From assembly GCA_947303165.1 (NCBI GenBank), contig CAMYXE010000024.1, forward strand, positions 1 through 8,519: a stretch of 8,519 nt of DNA. The letters are read 5' to 3'. The DNA comes from an uncultured Pseudomonadota bacterium. GTDB taxonomy: Bacteria > Pseudomonadota > Alphaproteobacteria > Rs-D84. Made by a program: the position numbers and the translations under genes. The notes under the pieces are model-generated. The model did not search any database, was not told the origin of the DNA, and saw only the letters and a list, made by a program, of their open reading frames with translations. Positions 1-6,540 of this stretch are shown here, in pieces; position 1 is the first letter of the stretch; every line of letters begins with the position of its first letter.

Positions 1-745
1 TGAGAACCTTGAACATATATCCTTCTTTGACAACAAATGCTTTAAAATAACTGCGCATAAGTTTCTCCATTGTTTTAGAACTATCTTCTGCATAGAATGC
101 CGCAACCTGGACACTGTAATCACCACTTACTACGGGTGCCGGTTTGGGTTCTGGTTGAACAACAATTGGCTCTTCTTCTTTGGCCACAGGTTTGACATCA
201 CTGGCAATTGTGGCATTCTTTACTGTGATAGATTGTTCTGGCAAAACCTGAACCTGGACCTTAGACTGGTTTGTTAAACCAATTTTGGATGCCGCCGCCG
301 CAGACAAATCCATAATTCTGGTATTAACAAACGGTCCACGATTGTTTACACGAACAACTACTGATTCACCGTTTTCTAAATTTGTAACCTTGGCAATTGT
401 GGGCAATGGCAATGTCTTGCTGGTCGCGACCATTTGATTCATATCATATGTTTCACCATTGCTGGTTTTCGTACCATTCAATTCCGCCGGAATAACACCC
501 GCCATACCAACCTGGTTATACGTCAAATCTTCTGTTGGAATATATTGCACATCTTCAACCTTGTAGGCATTACCTATGTAATAACGTGGGGCCGCCGCCA
601 ACAAATATGCGTCATTCAAATTTTCAGTCACAAGGGTTTCTTCACCGAAACCATCGGAACCATATTCCGTACTTGCAGGTTGAGTTAAATCGCCACAACC
701 AGCCAACAAAGCAGTCAACACCGCCAGAGATACCAATCTTTTCAT
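1..745 (-). CDS. rlpA: RlpA-like septal lipoprotein (DPBB + SPOR), 3' end outside window
   Basis: RlpA proteins are outer-membrane lipoproteins that bind denuded septal glycan through a SPOR domain; some are lytic transglycosylases. The visible 248 residues begin with a lipoprotein signal ending in LLAGC (lipidated Cys17). An acidic linker follows, then a double-psi beta-barrel domain at about 80-168 with SNGETYD, VTNLENG and the RGPF motif. A Pro/Glu-rich linker (about 183-206) leads into the start of a SPOR domain (SGDYSVQVAAF, from about 207), cut off by the window edge. ATG at 745 is preceded by AAGGAG seven bases upstream. The gene follows murJ on the same strand after 70 bp but has its own strong promoter. 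Oddity: the catalytic His of active RlpA (AH.TLP) is Ser109 and the catalytic Asp (NDRGPF) is Asn135, so it may bind rather than cut glycan. Family certain; enzymatic activity doubtful. Confidence 0.9.
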   Translation of the reverse strand, partial: MKRLVSLAVLTALLAGCGDLTQPASTEYGSDGFGEETLVTENLNDAYLLAAAPRYYIGNAYKVEDVQYIPTEDLTYNQVGMAGVIPAELNGTKTSNGETYDMNQMVATSKTLPLPTIAKVTNLENGESVVVRVNNRGPFVNTRIMDLSAAAASKIGLTNQSKVQVQVLPEQSITVKNATIASDVKPVAKEEEPIVVQPEPKPAPVVSGDYSVQVAAFYAEDSSKTMEKLMRSYFKAFVVKEGYMFKVL

Positions 746-775
746 TTAGGGACTCCTTACATTCTTATGTATCAT

Positions 776-804
776 ATTCTATCACATAAAAAGAGTGGTT
801 TCAA
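776..804 (-). promoter_or_regulatory. rlpA promoter, extended -10 sigma70 type
   Basis: On the minus strand TTGAAA (804-799) is followed by a 17-base spacer and TAGAAT (781-776), with a TGA extended -10 just before the hexamer. Predicted start is near 769, giving a leader of about 24 bases that contains the AAGGAG ribosome site at 758-753. No intrinsic terminator is visible between murJ and rlpA, so read-through from murJ may add to expression. Inferred from consensus match only. Confidence 0.65.
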
Positions 805-815
805 CTTTATTTTGA

Positions 816-2279
816 TTATATTTTACGATTTATTAAAAATGCGATTGGTAAATACATGATTCCGAACCCAACAATCGCCAACCCAAGTGACACAATATTT
901 GTTATCGGCACAAACCACAGGGCCGTTCCCAATAATCCAGATAATATCGCAAACGCAACCATCGCCCGAACTGTGCGACCATCGATTTTCACCAATCCGC
1001 GACGACGACACGCGCGCCCCAACAGATAATTTTTGACATAACCACTGACCACTACACCGATCGGAATCGCTAAATATCCGACAAACAAGAATAATCCGAC
1101 ATATATAACCGATGCCACACCAAGCGATATAATACTTGTTTTTACAGGTGTCTTGACATCCTGGCTTGCATATAATGTTTTGCTATATATCTGGCTTATC
1201 AACATCACAGGTAAAACAAATACCTGAATCATAATTGCAATCGCAACCGCGTGTGTGGAATGTGCCGTCCAGGCACCATATTCAAACAGATATTTTATAA
1301 TTGGTTCCGCCAATACAAACAAACCCGCCAAACATGGCATAATTAACATCATAGATTGGCGCATAGATGAATTCAGTTGAATGTATACACTGCGCATATT
1401 TTTTTCCGCCAATGCGTTTGATATCGAAGACATCAGGACCGTTCCAACCGCCAACCCAATCATTGCAAACGGTAATTGAACAATTCTGTCGGAATAATAC
1501 AACCACGAAACCGCACCACTTTCGAAACTTGCCACCAAAGTTCCCAAAATTATTGTAATCTGATAGAAACCATTTCCAATAATACTAACCCCGAAACGTT
1601 TAAACATCGTTTTAATTCCGTTCGTCCAACGCGGAACGACCAGGCGCAGTCCAAAATGCTTATGTCTGATACGCGACAACAGCACCAGGCATTGAATAAT
1701 TCCAGATAACACGACCGTCCCAGCCATTATATACAATACTGAATCAGACGCACCTAAATACGCCGACGCCAATAATGCGATTATAAGCATGATGTTTAAC
1801 ATAACGGGCATAAAAGCCGCCAAAACAAAACGTGAAAAGGCATTTAATACCGCTGATAAAAACGCCGCACTGCACACAAATATAACATAGAAAAACATTA
1901 TGCGTGATATAATAACGGTCAGTTCCATCTTGCCCGGGTCATCGGCAAAACCAGGTGCCAAAATCCACACAACCAATGGCATAAATATTTCAAATACTAT
2001 GGTTATGCCAAGCAACACCACCATCAACCATGAAAACACATTTTTCGCAAAAGATTCATCATGTTTGGAATCGGCATACATAGGAATAAAAATTGCAGAC
2101 AATGCGCCTTCGCCCAATAAATCACGGAACAAATTCGGCAATTTAAATGCCGCCAAAAATATATCCGACAGCCGTCCCGCCCCCAATACACGCGCAATCA
2201 ACATGTCACGAACAAAGCCAAATATGCGACTTATTCCTGTCATAAGACCAACGCCGAAAATATGTTTGCCAAGTTTCAT
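816..2279 (-). CDS. murJ: Lipid II flippase MurJ (MviN family)
   Basis: MurJ is the inner-membrane MOP-superfamily flippase that moves lipid-linked peptidoglycan precursor (lipid II) to the periplasmic face. The 487-residue product is hydrophobic throughout, consistent with about 14 membrane helices and close to the usual 510 residues. The N-terminal signature is intact, with charged residues at the same numbers as I recall for the E. coli protein: Arg18, Arg24, Asp39, Arg52 and Glu57 (SRIFGFVRD, SDIF, KLPNLFRDLLGEGA). The C-terminus ends soon after the last helix with a short basic tail. The start at 2279 aligns with the family start. There is no Shine-Dalgarno sequence, and a TATAAT box sits only seven bases before the ATG, so the mRNA is probably leaderless. 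It is divergent from bamD and upstream of rlpA, an envelope-biogenesis setting. Confidence 0.97.
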   Translation of the reverse strand: MKLGKHIFGVGLMTGISRIFGFVRDMLIARVLGAGRLSDIFLAAFKLPNLFRDLLGEGALSAIFIPMYADSKHDESFAKNVFSWLMVVLLGITIVFEIFMPLVVWILAPGFADDPGKMELTVIISRIMFFYVIFVCSAAFLSAVLNAFSRFVLAAFMPVMLNIMLIIALLASAYLGASDSVLYIMAGTVVLSGIIQCLVLLSRIRHKHFGLRLVVPRWTNGIKTMFKRFGVSIIGNGFYQITIILGTLVASFESGAVSWLYYSDRIVQLPFAMIGLAVGTVLMSSISNALAEKNMRSVYIQLNSSMRQSMMLIMPCLAGLFVLAEPIIKYLFEYGAWTAHSTHAVAIAIMIQVFVLPVMLISQIYSKTLYASQDVKTPVKTSIISLGVASVIYVGLFLFVGYLAIPIGVVVSGYVKNYLLGRACRRRGLVKIDGRTVRAMVAFAILSGLLGTALWFVPITNIVSLGLAIVGFGIMYLPIAFLINRKI

Positions 2280-2294
2280 AGTTTAGATTATACT
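2266..2294 (+). promoter_or_regulatory. bamD promoter overlapping the murJ start
   Basis: On the plus strand TTGCCA (2266-2271), a 17-base spacer and TATACT (2289-2294) form a near-consensus sigma70 promoter. Its -35 hexamer lies inside the first codons of murJ, and its -10 hexamer overlaps the murJ TATAAT on the other strand. Predicted start is near 2301, giving a leader of about 33 bases with AGGA at 2320-2323 ahead of the bamD ATG. Confidence 0.6.
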
Positions 2295-2298
2295 AAAC
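2281..2298. repeat. Inverted repeat GTTTAG-N6-CTAAAC over the shared -10 boxes
   Basis: A perfect 6-bp inverted repeat (2281-2286 and 2293-2298) flanks the six bases ATTATA that are the -10 of murJ on one strand and overlap the -10 of bamD on the other. The symmetry and position would suit an operator for a dimeric regulator that blocks both promoters, or it may only reflect the two back-to-back promoters. No regulator can be named. Confidence 0.5.
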
Positions 2299-2316
2299 CA
2301 AAACAACCAAAATCAA
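2287..2316 (-). promoter_or_regulatory. murJ promoter, predicted to give a leaderless mRNA
   Basis: On the minus strand TTGATT (2316-2311), an 18-base spacer and a perfect TATAAT (2292-2287) predict a start at about 2281-2279. That coincides with the murJ ATG at 2279, and no purine-rich ribosome site lies in between. The box overlaps the divergent bamD -10 box. Inferred from sequence. Confidence 0.6.
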
Positions 2317-2333
2317 GATAGGAATAAACAGAT

Positions 2334-3056
2334 ATGAAAAAAATATTTCTTCCATATTTAACCTGTATTATGTTGACCTCGTGCGGTGGCGACACAGAAA
2401 TCATAGTCCAAGAACCTATTACAGATTTATATGATGCCGCATACAATCAATTTGAACGCGAAAATTATGACGAAGCGGCCGAAAAATTTTTAATGGTTGA
2501 AACACAATATCCGGCAAGTGAATGGTCTGCAGATGCGCTGATTATGGCGGCGTATTCACAATATCTGGACGATGATTTCCCAAGTGCAATTTCAACCGTA
2601 GACAGGTTTATGCGTTTCCACCCAGGTCACACAGATGTTCCATATATGTTATATTTGCGTGGCATGTGCTATTATCGCCAGGTCAGCGACGTTCGCCGTG
2701 AACCCGGTATGTCCGTTTATGCATTACAACAATTCCAACAATTGGCAAGTCGTTTTCCAAATTCGCCCTACGCAAAAAATGCCAAGAATAAAATTAATAT
2801 CTTGAAAAATTACATTGCGGGCAAAGTAATGTATTCTGCGCGCGTAGATATGAAGAAGGAAAATTGGGCAAGCGCGATAACAAAATTACAATCGATTTTA
2901 ACCGATGCCCCCGAAACGGTTATGCCAGCCGAAGCAATGTATCGTCTGACCCAGGCATACACGGCAATTGGATTGCCAGAGCAAGCTGACGGATACAAAG
3001 AAATGCTAAAATTAAATTTCCCTGAAAGCGATTGGGCAAAAAAGTTAGAAAAGTAA
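2334..3056 (+). CDS. bamD: Outer membrane assembly lipoprotein BamD
   Basis: BamD is the essential TPR lipoprotein of the BAM complex, working with BamA to insert beta-barrel proteins into the outer membrane. The 240-residue product has a lipoprotein signal with lipobox LTSC (Cys17), then helical TPR-like repeats from about residue 30 to the end. Recognisable turns include FERENYDEAAEKF (40-52), DDDFPSAISTVDRFMRFHP (79-97), QQFQQLASRFPNSPYA (132-147) and KKENWASAITKLQ (174-186). The SPYA segment and the overall length match BamD/ComL proteins. The start has AGGA ten bases upstream. smr follows with a single-base gap, so the two genes are probably co-transcribed. Other TPR lipoproteins are possible but fit less well. 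Confidence 0.92.
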   Translation: MKKIFLPYLTCIMLTSCGGDTEIIVQEPITDLYDAAYNQFERENYDEAAEKFLMVETQYPASEWSADALIMAAYSQYLDDDFPSAISTVDRFMRFHPGHTDVPYMLYLRGMCYYRQVSDVRREPGMSVYALQQFQQLASRFPNSPYAKNAKNKINILKNYIAGKVMYSARVDMKKENWASAITKLQSILTDAPETVMPAEAMYRLTQAYTAIGLPEQADGYKEMLKLNFPESDWAKKLEK

Positions 3057-3057
3057 T

Positions 3058-3423
3058 ATGAAAGAATTGACCGATCAAGATATTGCCGAAATGATTGGTG
3101 CAACATTTACACCAGACGACACAAGGACGCGCAATCAGGTGCGGGCCGAACTGCACCTGTCGAAACGCATTCCGAAAAATATTCCCACACCATCGCATGT
3201 GACGTTGGATTTGCATATGCATACTATCGAACAGGCATGGGATGAAATAATGGAAATTGCTATATCTGGGACAAAAACTGCAACAATAATCACAGGCGCC
3301 AGCGGAATATTGAAAATCAAATTTCAAGAATGGGTTCGTGAAAGTATTTTAACACCGTATATAGTTTCTTGCAATCCATTGAACAACGGCAGTTTCGCAG
3401 TTAAATTCAGAAACATTAACTAA
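3058..3423 (+). CDS. Small Smr-domain protein
   Basis: Smr domains are nuclease-like folds found at the end of MutS2 and as stand-alone proteins; some cleave DNA, others cleave mRNA at collided ribosomes. This 121-residue protein has a short charged N-terminal segment (1-45), then the Smr core with LDLHMHTIEQA (50-60), TATIITGASG (74-83) and a C-terminal strand ending NNGSFAVKF. The hallmark LDLH and TG..G motifs are kept, but the Gly after the histidine is Met54, and the usual HGG.GA motif is degenerate (NNGSFA). The ATG lies one base after the bamD stop with no clear ribosome site, so translation probably depends on bamD (coupling). It converges on the M23 peptidase gene with a 4-bp gap. 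Substrate unknown. Confidence 0.8.
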   Translation: MKELTDQDIAEMIGATFTPDDTRTRNQVRAELHLSKRIPKNIPTPSHVTLDLHMHTIEQAWDEIMEIAISGTKTATIITGASGILKIKFQEWVRESILTPYIVSCNPLNNGSFAVKFRNIN

Positions 3424-3427
3424 CGCA

Positions 3428-4285
3428 TTACTTACATCTTTTATGTTCTGGTTCAATAAAGTTTATTGGATCAACAGGATGTCCATCTTTCAATACGGCA
3501 TAATGCAGATGTGGGCCAGTACTGTGGCCAGTATTACCCGTCTTCCCAATAAAACATCCTGATGAAACTTTTTCCCCTTTGGATACAACGACACTTTCAA
3601 AATGACAATACTTTGTTGAATATCCACCCGAATGTTCTATGACCAGGCCATTTCCGCATGTTTTATTCTGAACAAAAACCATCGCGACCGTTCCATTTGC
3701 CGGCGCATACACAGGCGTTCCAATCACCGCTCTAAAATCTATGCCATGATGAACATTGGTTTTGCCTTCTAGTTTTCGCGGCCCGTATGGTGAAGATATA
3801 CATGCCATATTTCCCATTGGATTACCATATGGGATATCATTATCGGCAAAACTGACATTATATTGTGCACAGGTCTTGGGCCGCGGCGCTGGCGGTGTTT
3901 CTGGTGGTGGGGTCGGTGTTACGGGAATATCTGGCACAATTGGCGTGACCGGCTCACTTGGTGGTGTAACCGACCCATCGGGATTTGCTGTATAATGATG
4001 GTTTGTTACCAAGTCCTGTTTTGCCAAGGCATTCCAACGTTCCATTGTGTCTAATTCATCTTCTAGGCGTGGTTTTGAATATGCACAACCCGAAATGCAA
4101 TTACCGTTTGAATCATATTCGCTTTCGAATGCTTCGTATCCCGCGGCTTTAAGCGCCATACGGTCCGTAAAAGATAAATCATCCACGGTTTTTGGAAACG
4201 ACGCAGGCTGCAAAAAACTGGCCTGCGCCATCGCGCAGCAACAAAACAACACTATAAAAAATATGCTTTTTTTTCGCACCTGCAT
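3428..4285 (-). CDS. Secreted M23 (LytM) zinc metallopeptidase
   Basis: M23 peptidases cleave peptide cross-links of peptidoglycan in the periplasm. The 285-residue product has a basic N-terminus and hydrophobic signal sequence (about 6-23), cleaved probably after AQA. A region without recognisable domain follows (about 24-103, with CISGC at 63-67), then a proline/threonine-rich linker (about 104-137) and a complete M23 domain (about 160-277). Zinc ligands expected from the family are present: His179 and Asp183 (HHGID) and His261 (HLH), with catalytic His228 (YCHF) and His259. Paired cysteines (139, 161, 210, 227, 244, 284) suggest disulphides. All active-site residues are intact, so it is probably an active endopeptidase rather than a NlpD/EnvC-type degenerate activator. 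No Shine-Dalgarno sequence precedes the ATG; a TGATAAAAT box lies directly upstream, hinting at a leaderless mRNA. Confidence 0.9.
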   Translation of the reverse strand: MQVRKKSIFFIVLFCCCAMAQASFLQPASFPKTVDDLSFTDRMALKAAGYEAFESEYDSNGNCISGCAYSKPRLEDELDTMERWNALAKQDLVTNHHYTANPDGSVTPPSEPVTPIVPDIPVTPTPPPETPPAPRPKTCAQYNVSFADNDIPYGNPMGNMACISSPYGPRKLEGKTNVHHGIDFRAVIGTPVYAPANGTVAMVFVQNKTCGNGLVIEHSGGYSTKYCHFESVVVSKGEKVSSGCFIGKTGNTGHSTGPHLHYAVLKDGHPVDPINFIEPEHKRCK

Positions 4286-4291
4286 GAAGTC

Positions 4292-4302
4292 ATTTTATCA
4301 TA
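4292..4302 (-). promoter_or_regulatory. Possible -10 element of the M23 peptidase gene
   Basis: Reading the minus strand, TATGATAAAAT occupies 4302-4292. TAAAAT (4297-4292) preceded by TGA resembles an extended -10 and would start transcription at about 4285, the ATG itself. TATGAT (4302-4297) would start near 4290. No good -35 hexamer is visible, so the assignment is weak. Confidence 0.35.
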
Positions 4303-4324
4303 TTTTTTTATAAAAATAAATCTG

Positions 4325-4351
4325 TTGAATAAACTAAACTTTTTTTATACC
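4325..4351 (+). promoter_or_regulatory. Possible htpX promoter
   Basis: TTGAAT (4325-4330) and TATACC (4346-4351) are separated by 15 bases, shorter than the usual 16-18. The predicted start near 4358 would leave only about three bases before the ATG at 4361, another near-leaderless arrangement. These bases also overlap an alternative TTG start for htpX, which argues against that longer start. Confidence 0.4.
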
Positions 4352-4360
4352 ATCGCAGGT

Positions 4361-5287
4361 ATGAAAACAATCAAGACAGTTTATGACCATATTAGGTCCA
4401 ATAACATTAAAACGGCCATTTTGGTTGTTTTGTTTCCAGTAATATTTATCGCATTGATTTTTCTGTTTACCTGTATGGTTCAGCCCGCCAACAATGCATG
4501 GCACACAACGATATCTGTGGCAATTCCAACCGTTGCGGTGTGTGTGGTATGGATGCTTATATCTTGGGCATTTGGTGATTCAATGATGCTAAATATGGCC
4601 GGCGCAAAACAGATAAATGATTTAGACCCCGATTATAAATATATATACAAATCTGTGGAAAATGTTGCATTGGCGGCGGGATTGCCAACACCACGTGTGT
4701 ATATCATAAACGATAGCGGCCTGAATGCTTTTGCAACGGGGCGCGGTCCACGCGATGCAACGGTTGCGCTTACCCGCGGTATAGTTGAAAAACTCGACCG
4801 ATTGGAACTAGAAGGTGTAATTGCACACGAAATGGCGCATATTGGCAACCGTGATATACGCCTTGATATGTTGGTTATTACTGGAATTGGTGTGACCGTA
4901 TTTATTGCCGACGCTTTATTACGTGGAATAACATATTCCCGCCCAAGCAATGATGAAAAGAACAATAGTGCGGCGGTTCTGTTCATGGTTTGGTTGGCTT
5001 TTACAGTATTCAATTTTATAATTACGCCGATATTACGCATGGCTATTTCACGTCGGCGCGAATATGCGGCAGACGCATGCGGTGCACAAATCACACGAAA
5101 TCCAAAGGCATTGGCGAATGCGTTGCGCAAGATTTCAGAAAATTCACGTGTTGAAAAATTGGCCACACAAAATGCAATGGCATCAGTATGCATTGCAAAT
5201 CCATTGGGGAAACGAGCGTTTATGTCGGAACTTTTGGCGACACACCCGCCCGTCAAAGAGAGAATAAAGAGATTAGAATCTATGTAA
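4361..5287 (+). CDS. htpX: HtpX-type M48 zinc metalloprotease
   Basis: HtpX is an inner-membrane zinc protease that degrades misfolded membrane proteins alongside FtsH. From the ATG the product has 308 residues. A short cytoplasmic start is followed by two membrane segments (about 18-40 and 51-71), the catalytic HEMAH helix (His156, Glu157, His160), two more hydrophobic stretches (about 171-187 and 207-226), the third-ligand region RRREYAADACGA (Glu234) and a C-terminal THPP motif followed by KERIKRL. This order and length match the HtpX form that begins YDHIRSN..KT and often neighbours lemA; no lemA is seen here. An in-frame TTG at 4325 would add 12 residues, but it lies in the likely promoter, so the ATG at 4361 is preferred. 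tdk follows 27 bases downstream, probably in the same transcript. Confidence 0.93.
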   Translation: MKTIKTVYDHIRSNNIKTAILVVLFPVIFIALIFLFTCMVQPANNAWHTTISVAIPTVAVCVVWMLISWAFGDSMMLNMAGAKQINDLDPDYKYIYKSVENVALAAGLPTPRVYIINDSGLNAFATGRGPRDATVALTRGIVEKLDRLELEGVIAHEMAHIGNRDIRLDMLVITGIGVTVFIADALLRGITYSRPSNDEKNNSAAVLFMVWLAFTVFNFIITPILRMAISRRREYAADACGAQITRNPKALANALRKISENSRVEKLATQNAMASVCIANPLGKRAFMSELLATHPPVKERIKRLESM

Positions 5288-5296
5288 TACCCAACA

Positions 5297-5305
5297 GGAA
5301 AGGAG
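5297..5305 (+). promoter_or_regulatory. Strong tdk ribosome binding site
   Basis: GGAAAGGAG sits in the short htpX-tdk gap, nine bases before the tdk ATG at 5315. It gives tdk its own strong initiation signal within the presumed htpX-tdk transcript, unlike murJ, htpX and the M23 gene, which lack a recognisable site. Confidence 0.7.
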
Positions 5306-5314
5306 AATTATAAA

Positions 5315-5893
5315 ATGGCAAACCTGCATTTTCATTATGGTGTAATGGGCAGTTCAAAGTCCGCGATACTTATTATCGCGGCACATAATTTTCGCCAAAA
5401 CAAGAATCATGTAGAGATTATTAAACCAGCATTTGATAACCGTTTCGCGCAATCAGAGGTTGTATCGCGTGCCGGGAATTTAAGTGTGCCTGCAGTCGCA
5501 ATAAATAATTTAGATGATTACAACATAGCAAAAAATACAGATGTTTTATTGGTTGACGAAGTTCAATTCTTTTCGCCCAAAGATATTGATAAATTGGTCG
5601 AAATTGCGGATATACAGGGCAAGTTAGTTATGTGTTACGGCCTTATGGTTGACAGTAATCAAAGTATATTCCCTGCATCACAAAGGTTGGTCGAAGTCGG
5701 TGCAAAGTTACACCGCCTGGAATCAAATTGCCAGATAGACGGTTGTATGCACCTTGCAACGCACCATTTGCGTTTTGATGCAAACGGTAATGTTATTCGC
5801 AAAGGTGAACAGTTCGCATTGGGCGACAGTAACTATAAATCGGTTTGCCGTCAACATTTTAACCAAATGTATTACCAGAAAACATGTCACTAG
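5315..5893 (+). CDS. tdk: Thymidine kinase, type II (TK1-like)
   Basis: This cytosolic enzyme phosphorylates thymidine (and deoxyuridine) with ATP in the pyrimidine salvage pathway. The 192 residues match the compact TK1-like family. A P-loop region lies at 8-16 (YGVMGSSKS) and the Walker-B/catalytic DEVQFF at 81-86 (Glu82 as general base). The substrate-loop segment GLMVDS..SIFPASQRL is at 109-125, and the zinc-binding lasso lies in the C-terminal third with Cys139, Cys144, Cys178 and His181. Oddities: the P-loop Gly before Lys15 is Ser14, and the first cysteine pair has four residues between them rather than the more usual two. Arginine codons resemble the neighbours (one AGG among eight), so recent transfer is not evident. 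It probably shares the htpX transcript and ends 11 bp from the convergent methyltransferase. Confidence 0.92.
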   Translation: MANLHFHYGVMGSSKSAILIIAAHNFRQNKNHVEIIKPAFDNRFAQSEVVSRAGNLSVPAVAINNLDDYNIAKNTDVLLVDEVQFFSPKDIDKLVEIADIQGKLVMCYGLMVDSNQSIFPASQRLVEVGAKLHRLESNCQIDGCMHLATHHLRFDANGNVIRKGEQFALGDSNYKSVCRQHFNQMYYQKTCH

Positions 5894-5904
5894 GGCGTTT
5901 TATT

Positions 5905-6492
5905 TCATAATTCATAAACAAACAAACGATGCGGAAATTTTCCCACATAGTGGTAATGTGTATACCCACCACCGGGCACATCGACTACGCGTGTCGCTTT
6001 TAACCCTGGAATTTCAACGTCCAGCGTGATAATTACCTTAAATTTCTTAGTTAATTCTTTAAGGCGATCATTCATCACTGGCCCCAGATACGCAACACCG
6101 ATATCAAACTGTTTGTTTGAATGTTTGATATAATCAAATGCGTCCGCAAAAACGACTTTTATTTGACGCGTCCCAAACAAAAAATTTAAAAAACGCATTA
6201 CAAAAATACTGAAACGCATATTTTCAATGGCGATAACCTTTAATCCTTGCACCCGTGTCATCGCCCGTGCAAGCCGTCCATATCCCGCGCCGATGTCCAC
6301 AGCTGTCTTGGCATTTGGATAATGCTTTTTTATCTCGTCTGCGACAACCTGACCGTGGCGCGCACGGCAAGAAACCGGTGGATATTGATGCCGAAACCGC
6401 ACAGAATAAATATTTTCACATATTGATAAAAGAACAAAAATTTCGACCCCGGCCAGTAACACCACGAAAAACCAAAACAAGAAAACAGTCAT
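5905..6492 (-). CDS. Membrane-anchored class I SAM-dependent methyltransferase
   Basis: The 195-residue product starts with one strongly hydrophobic segment (about 3-24), a likely membrane anchor, followed by a Rossmann-type methyltransferase domain. Motif I is AVDIGAGYGRLA (64-75), the acidic end of strand 2 is IAIEN (88-91, Glu90), and later come FADAFDYI (115-122) and a motif IV-like QFDIGVAYLGP (128-138). These show SAM binding. The substrate cannot be named; the fold is shared by protein, RNA and small-molecule methylases. ATG at 6492 has AAGGGTGG upstream, overlapping the expected ribosome-site position. It has its own promoter, is divergent from tRNA-Arg and converges on tdk with an 11-bp gap and no visible terminator. 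Methyltransferase fold fairly sure; role unknown. Confidence 0.7.
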   Translation of the reverse strand: MTVFLFWFFVVLLAGVEIFVLLSICENIYSVRFRHQYPPVSCRARHGQVVADEIKKHYPNAKTAVDIGAGYGRLARAMTRVQGLKVIAIENMRFSIFVMRFLNFLFGTRQIKVVFADAFDYIKHSNKQFDIGVAYLGPVMNDRLKELTKKFKVIITLDVEIPGLKATRVVDVPGGGYTHYHYVGKFPHRLFVYEL

Positions 6493-6510
6493 TGCCCACC
6501 CTTTTTTAGA

Positions 6511-6540
6511 ATTATATTATAAAAAGTTTTTTTCTTGCAA
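6511..6540 (-). promoter_or_regulatory. Methyltransferase gene promoter
   Basis: On the minus strand TTGCAA (6540-6535), an 18-base spacer and TATAAT (6516-6511) predict a start near 6504, 12 bases ahead of the ATG, with the ribosome site in that leader. A second TATAAT (6521-6516) overlaps the first. TTGCAA is its own reverse complement and could also serve the tRNA promoter. Confidence 0.6.

Noticed and set aside
1900..2286. 128-codon plus-strand frame inside murJ
   Set aside because: Antisense shadow of the conserved murJ N-terminal region.
2920..3327. 135-codon open frame antisense across bamD and smr
   Set aside because: Crosses two confident genes on the other strand and looks like a shadow frame rich in Cys, His and Phe.
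3424..3427. Terminator between the convergent smr and M23 genes
   Set aside because: The gap is only four bases and no hairpin with a T-run spans the two stops.
4325..4360. Extended htpX start at TTG 4325
   Set aside because: No ribosome site; the bases fit a promoter -35/-10 pair better, and the ATG at 4361 gives the family-typical N-terminus.
4633..5256. 207-codon open frame antisense to htpX
   Set aside because: Shadow of the well-supported htpX frame; no ribosome site and no recognisable domain.
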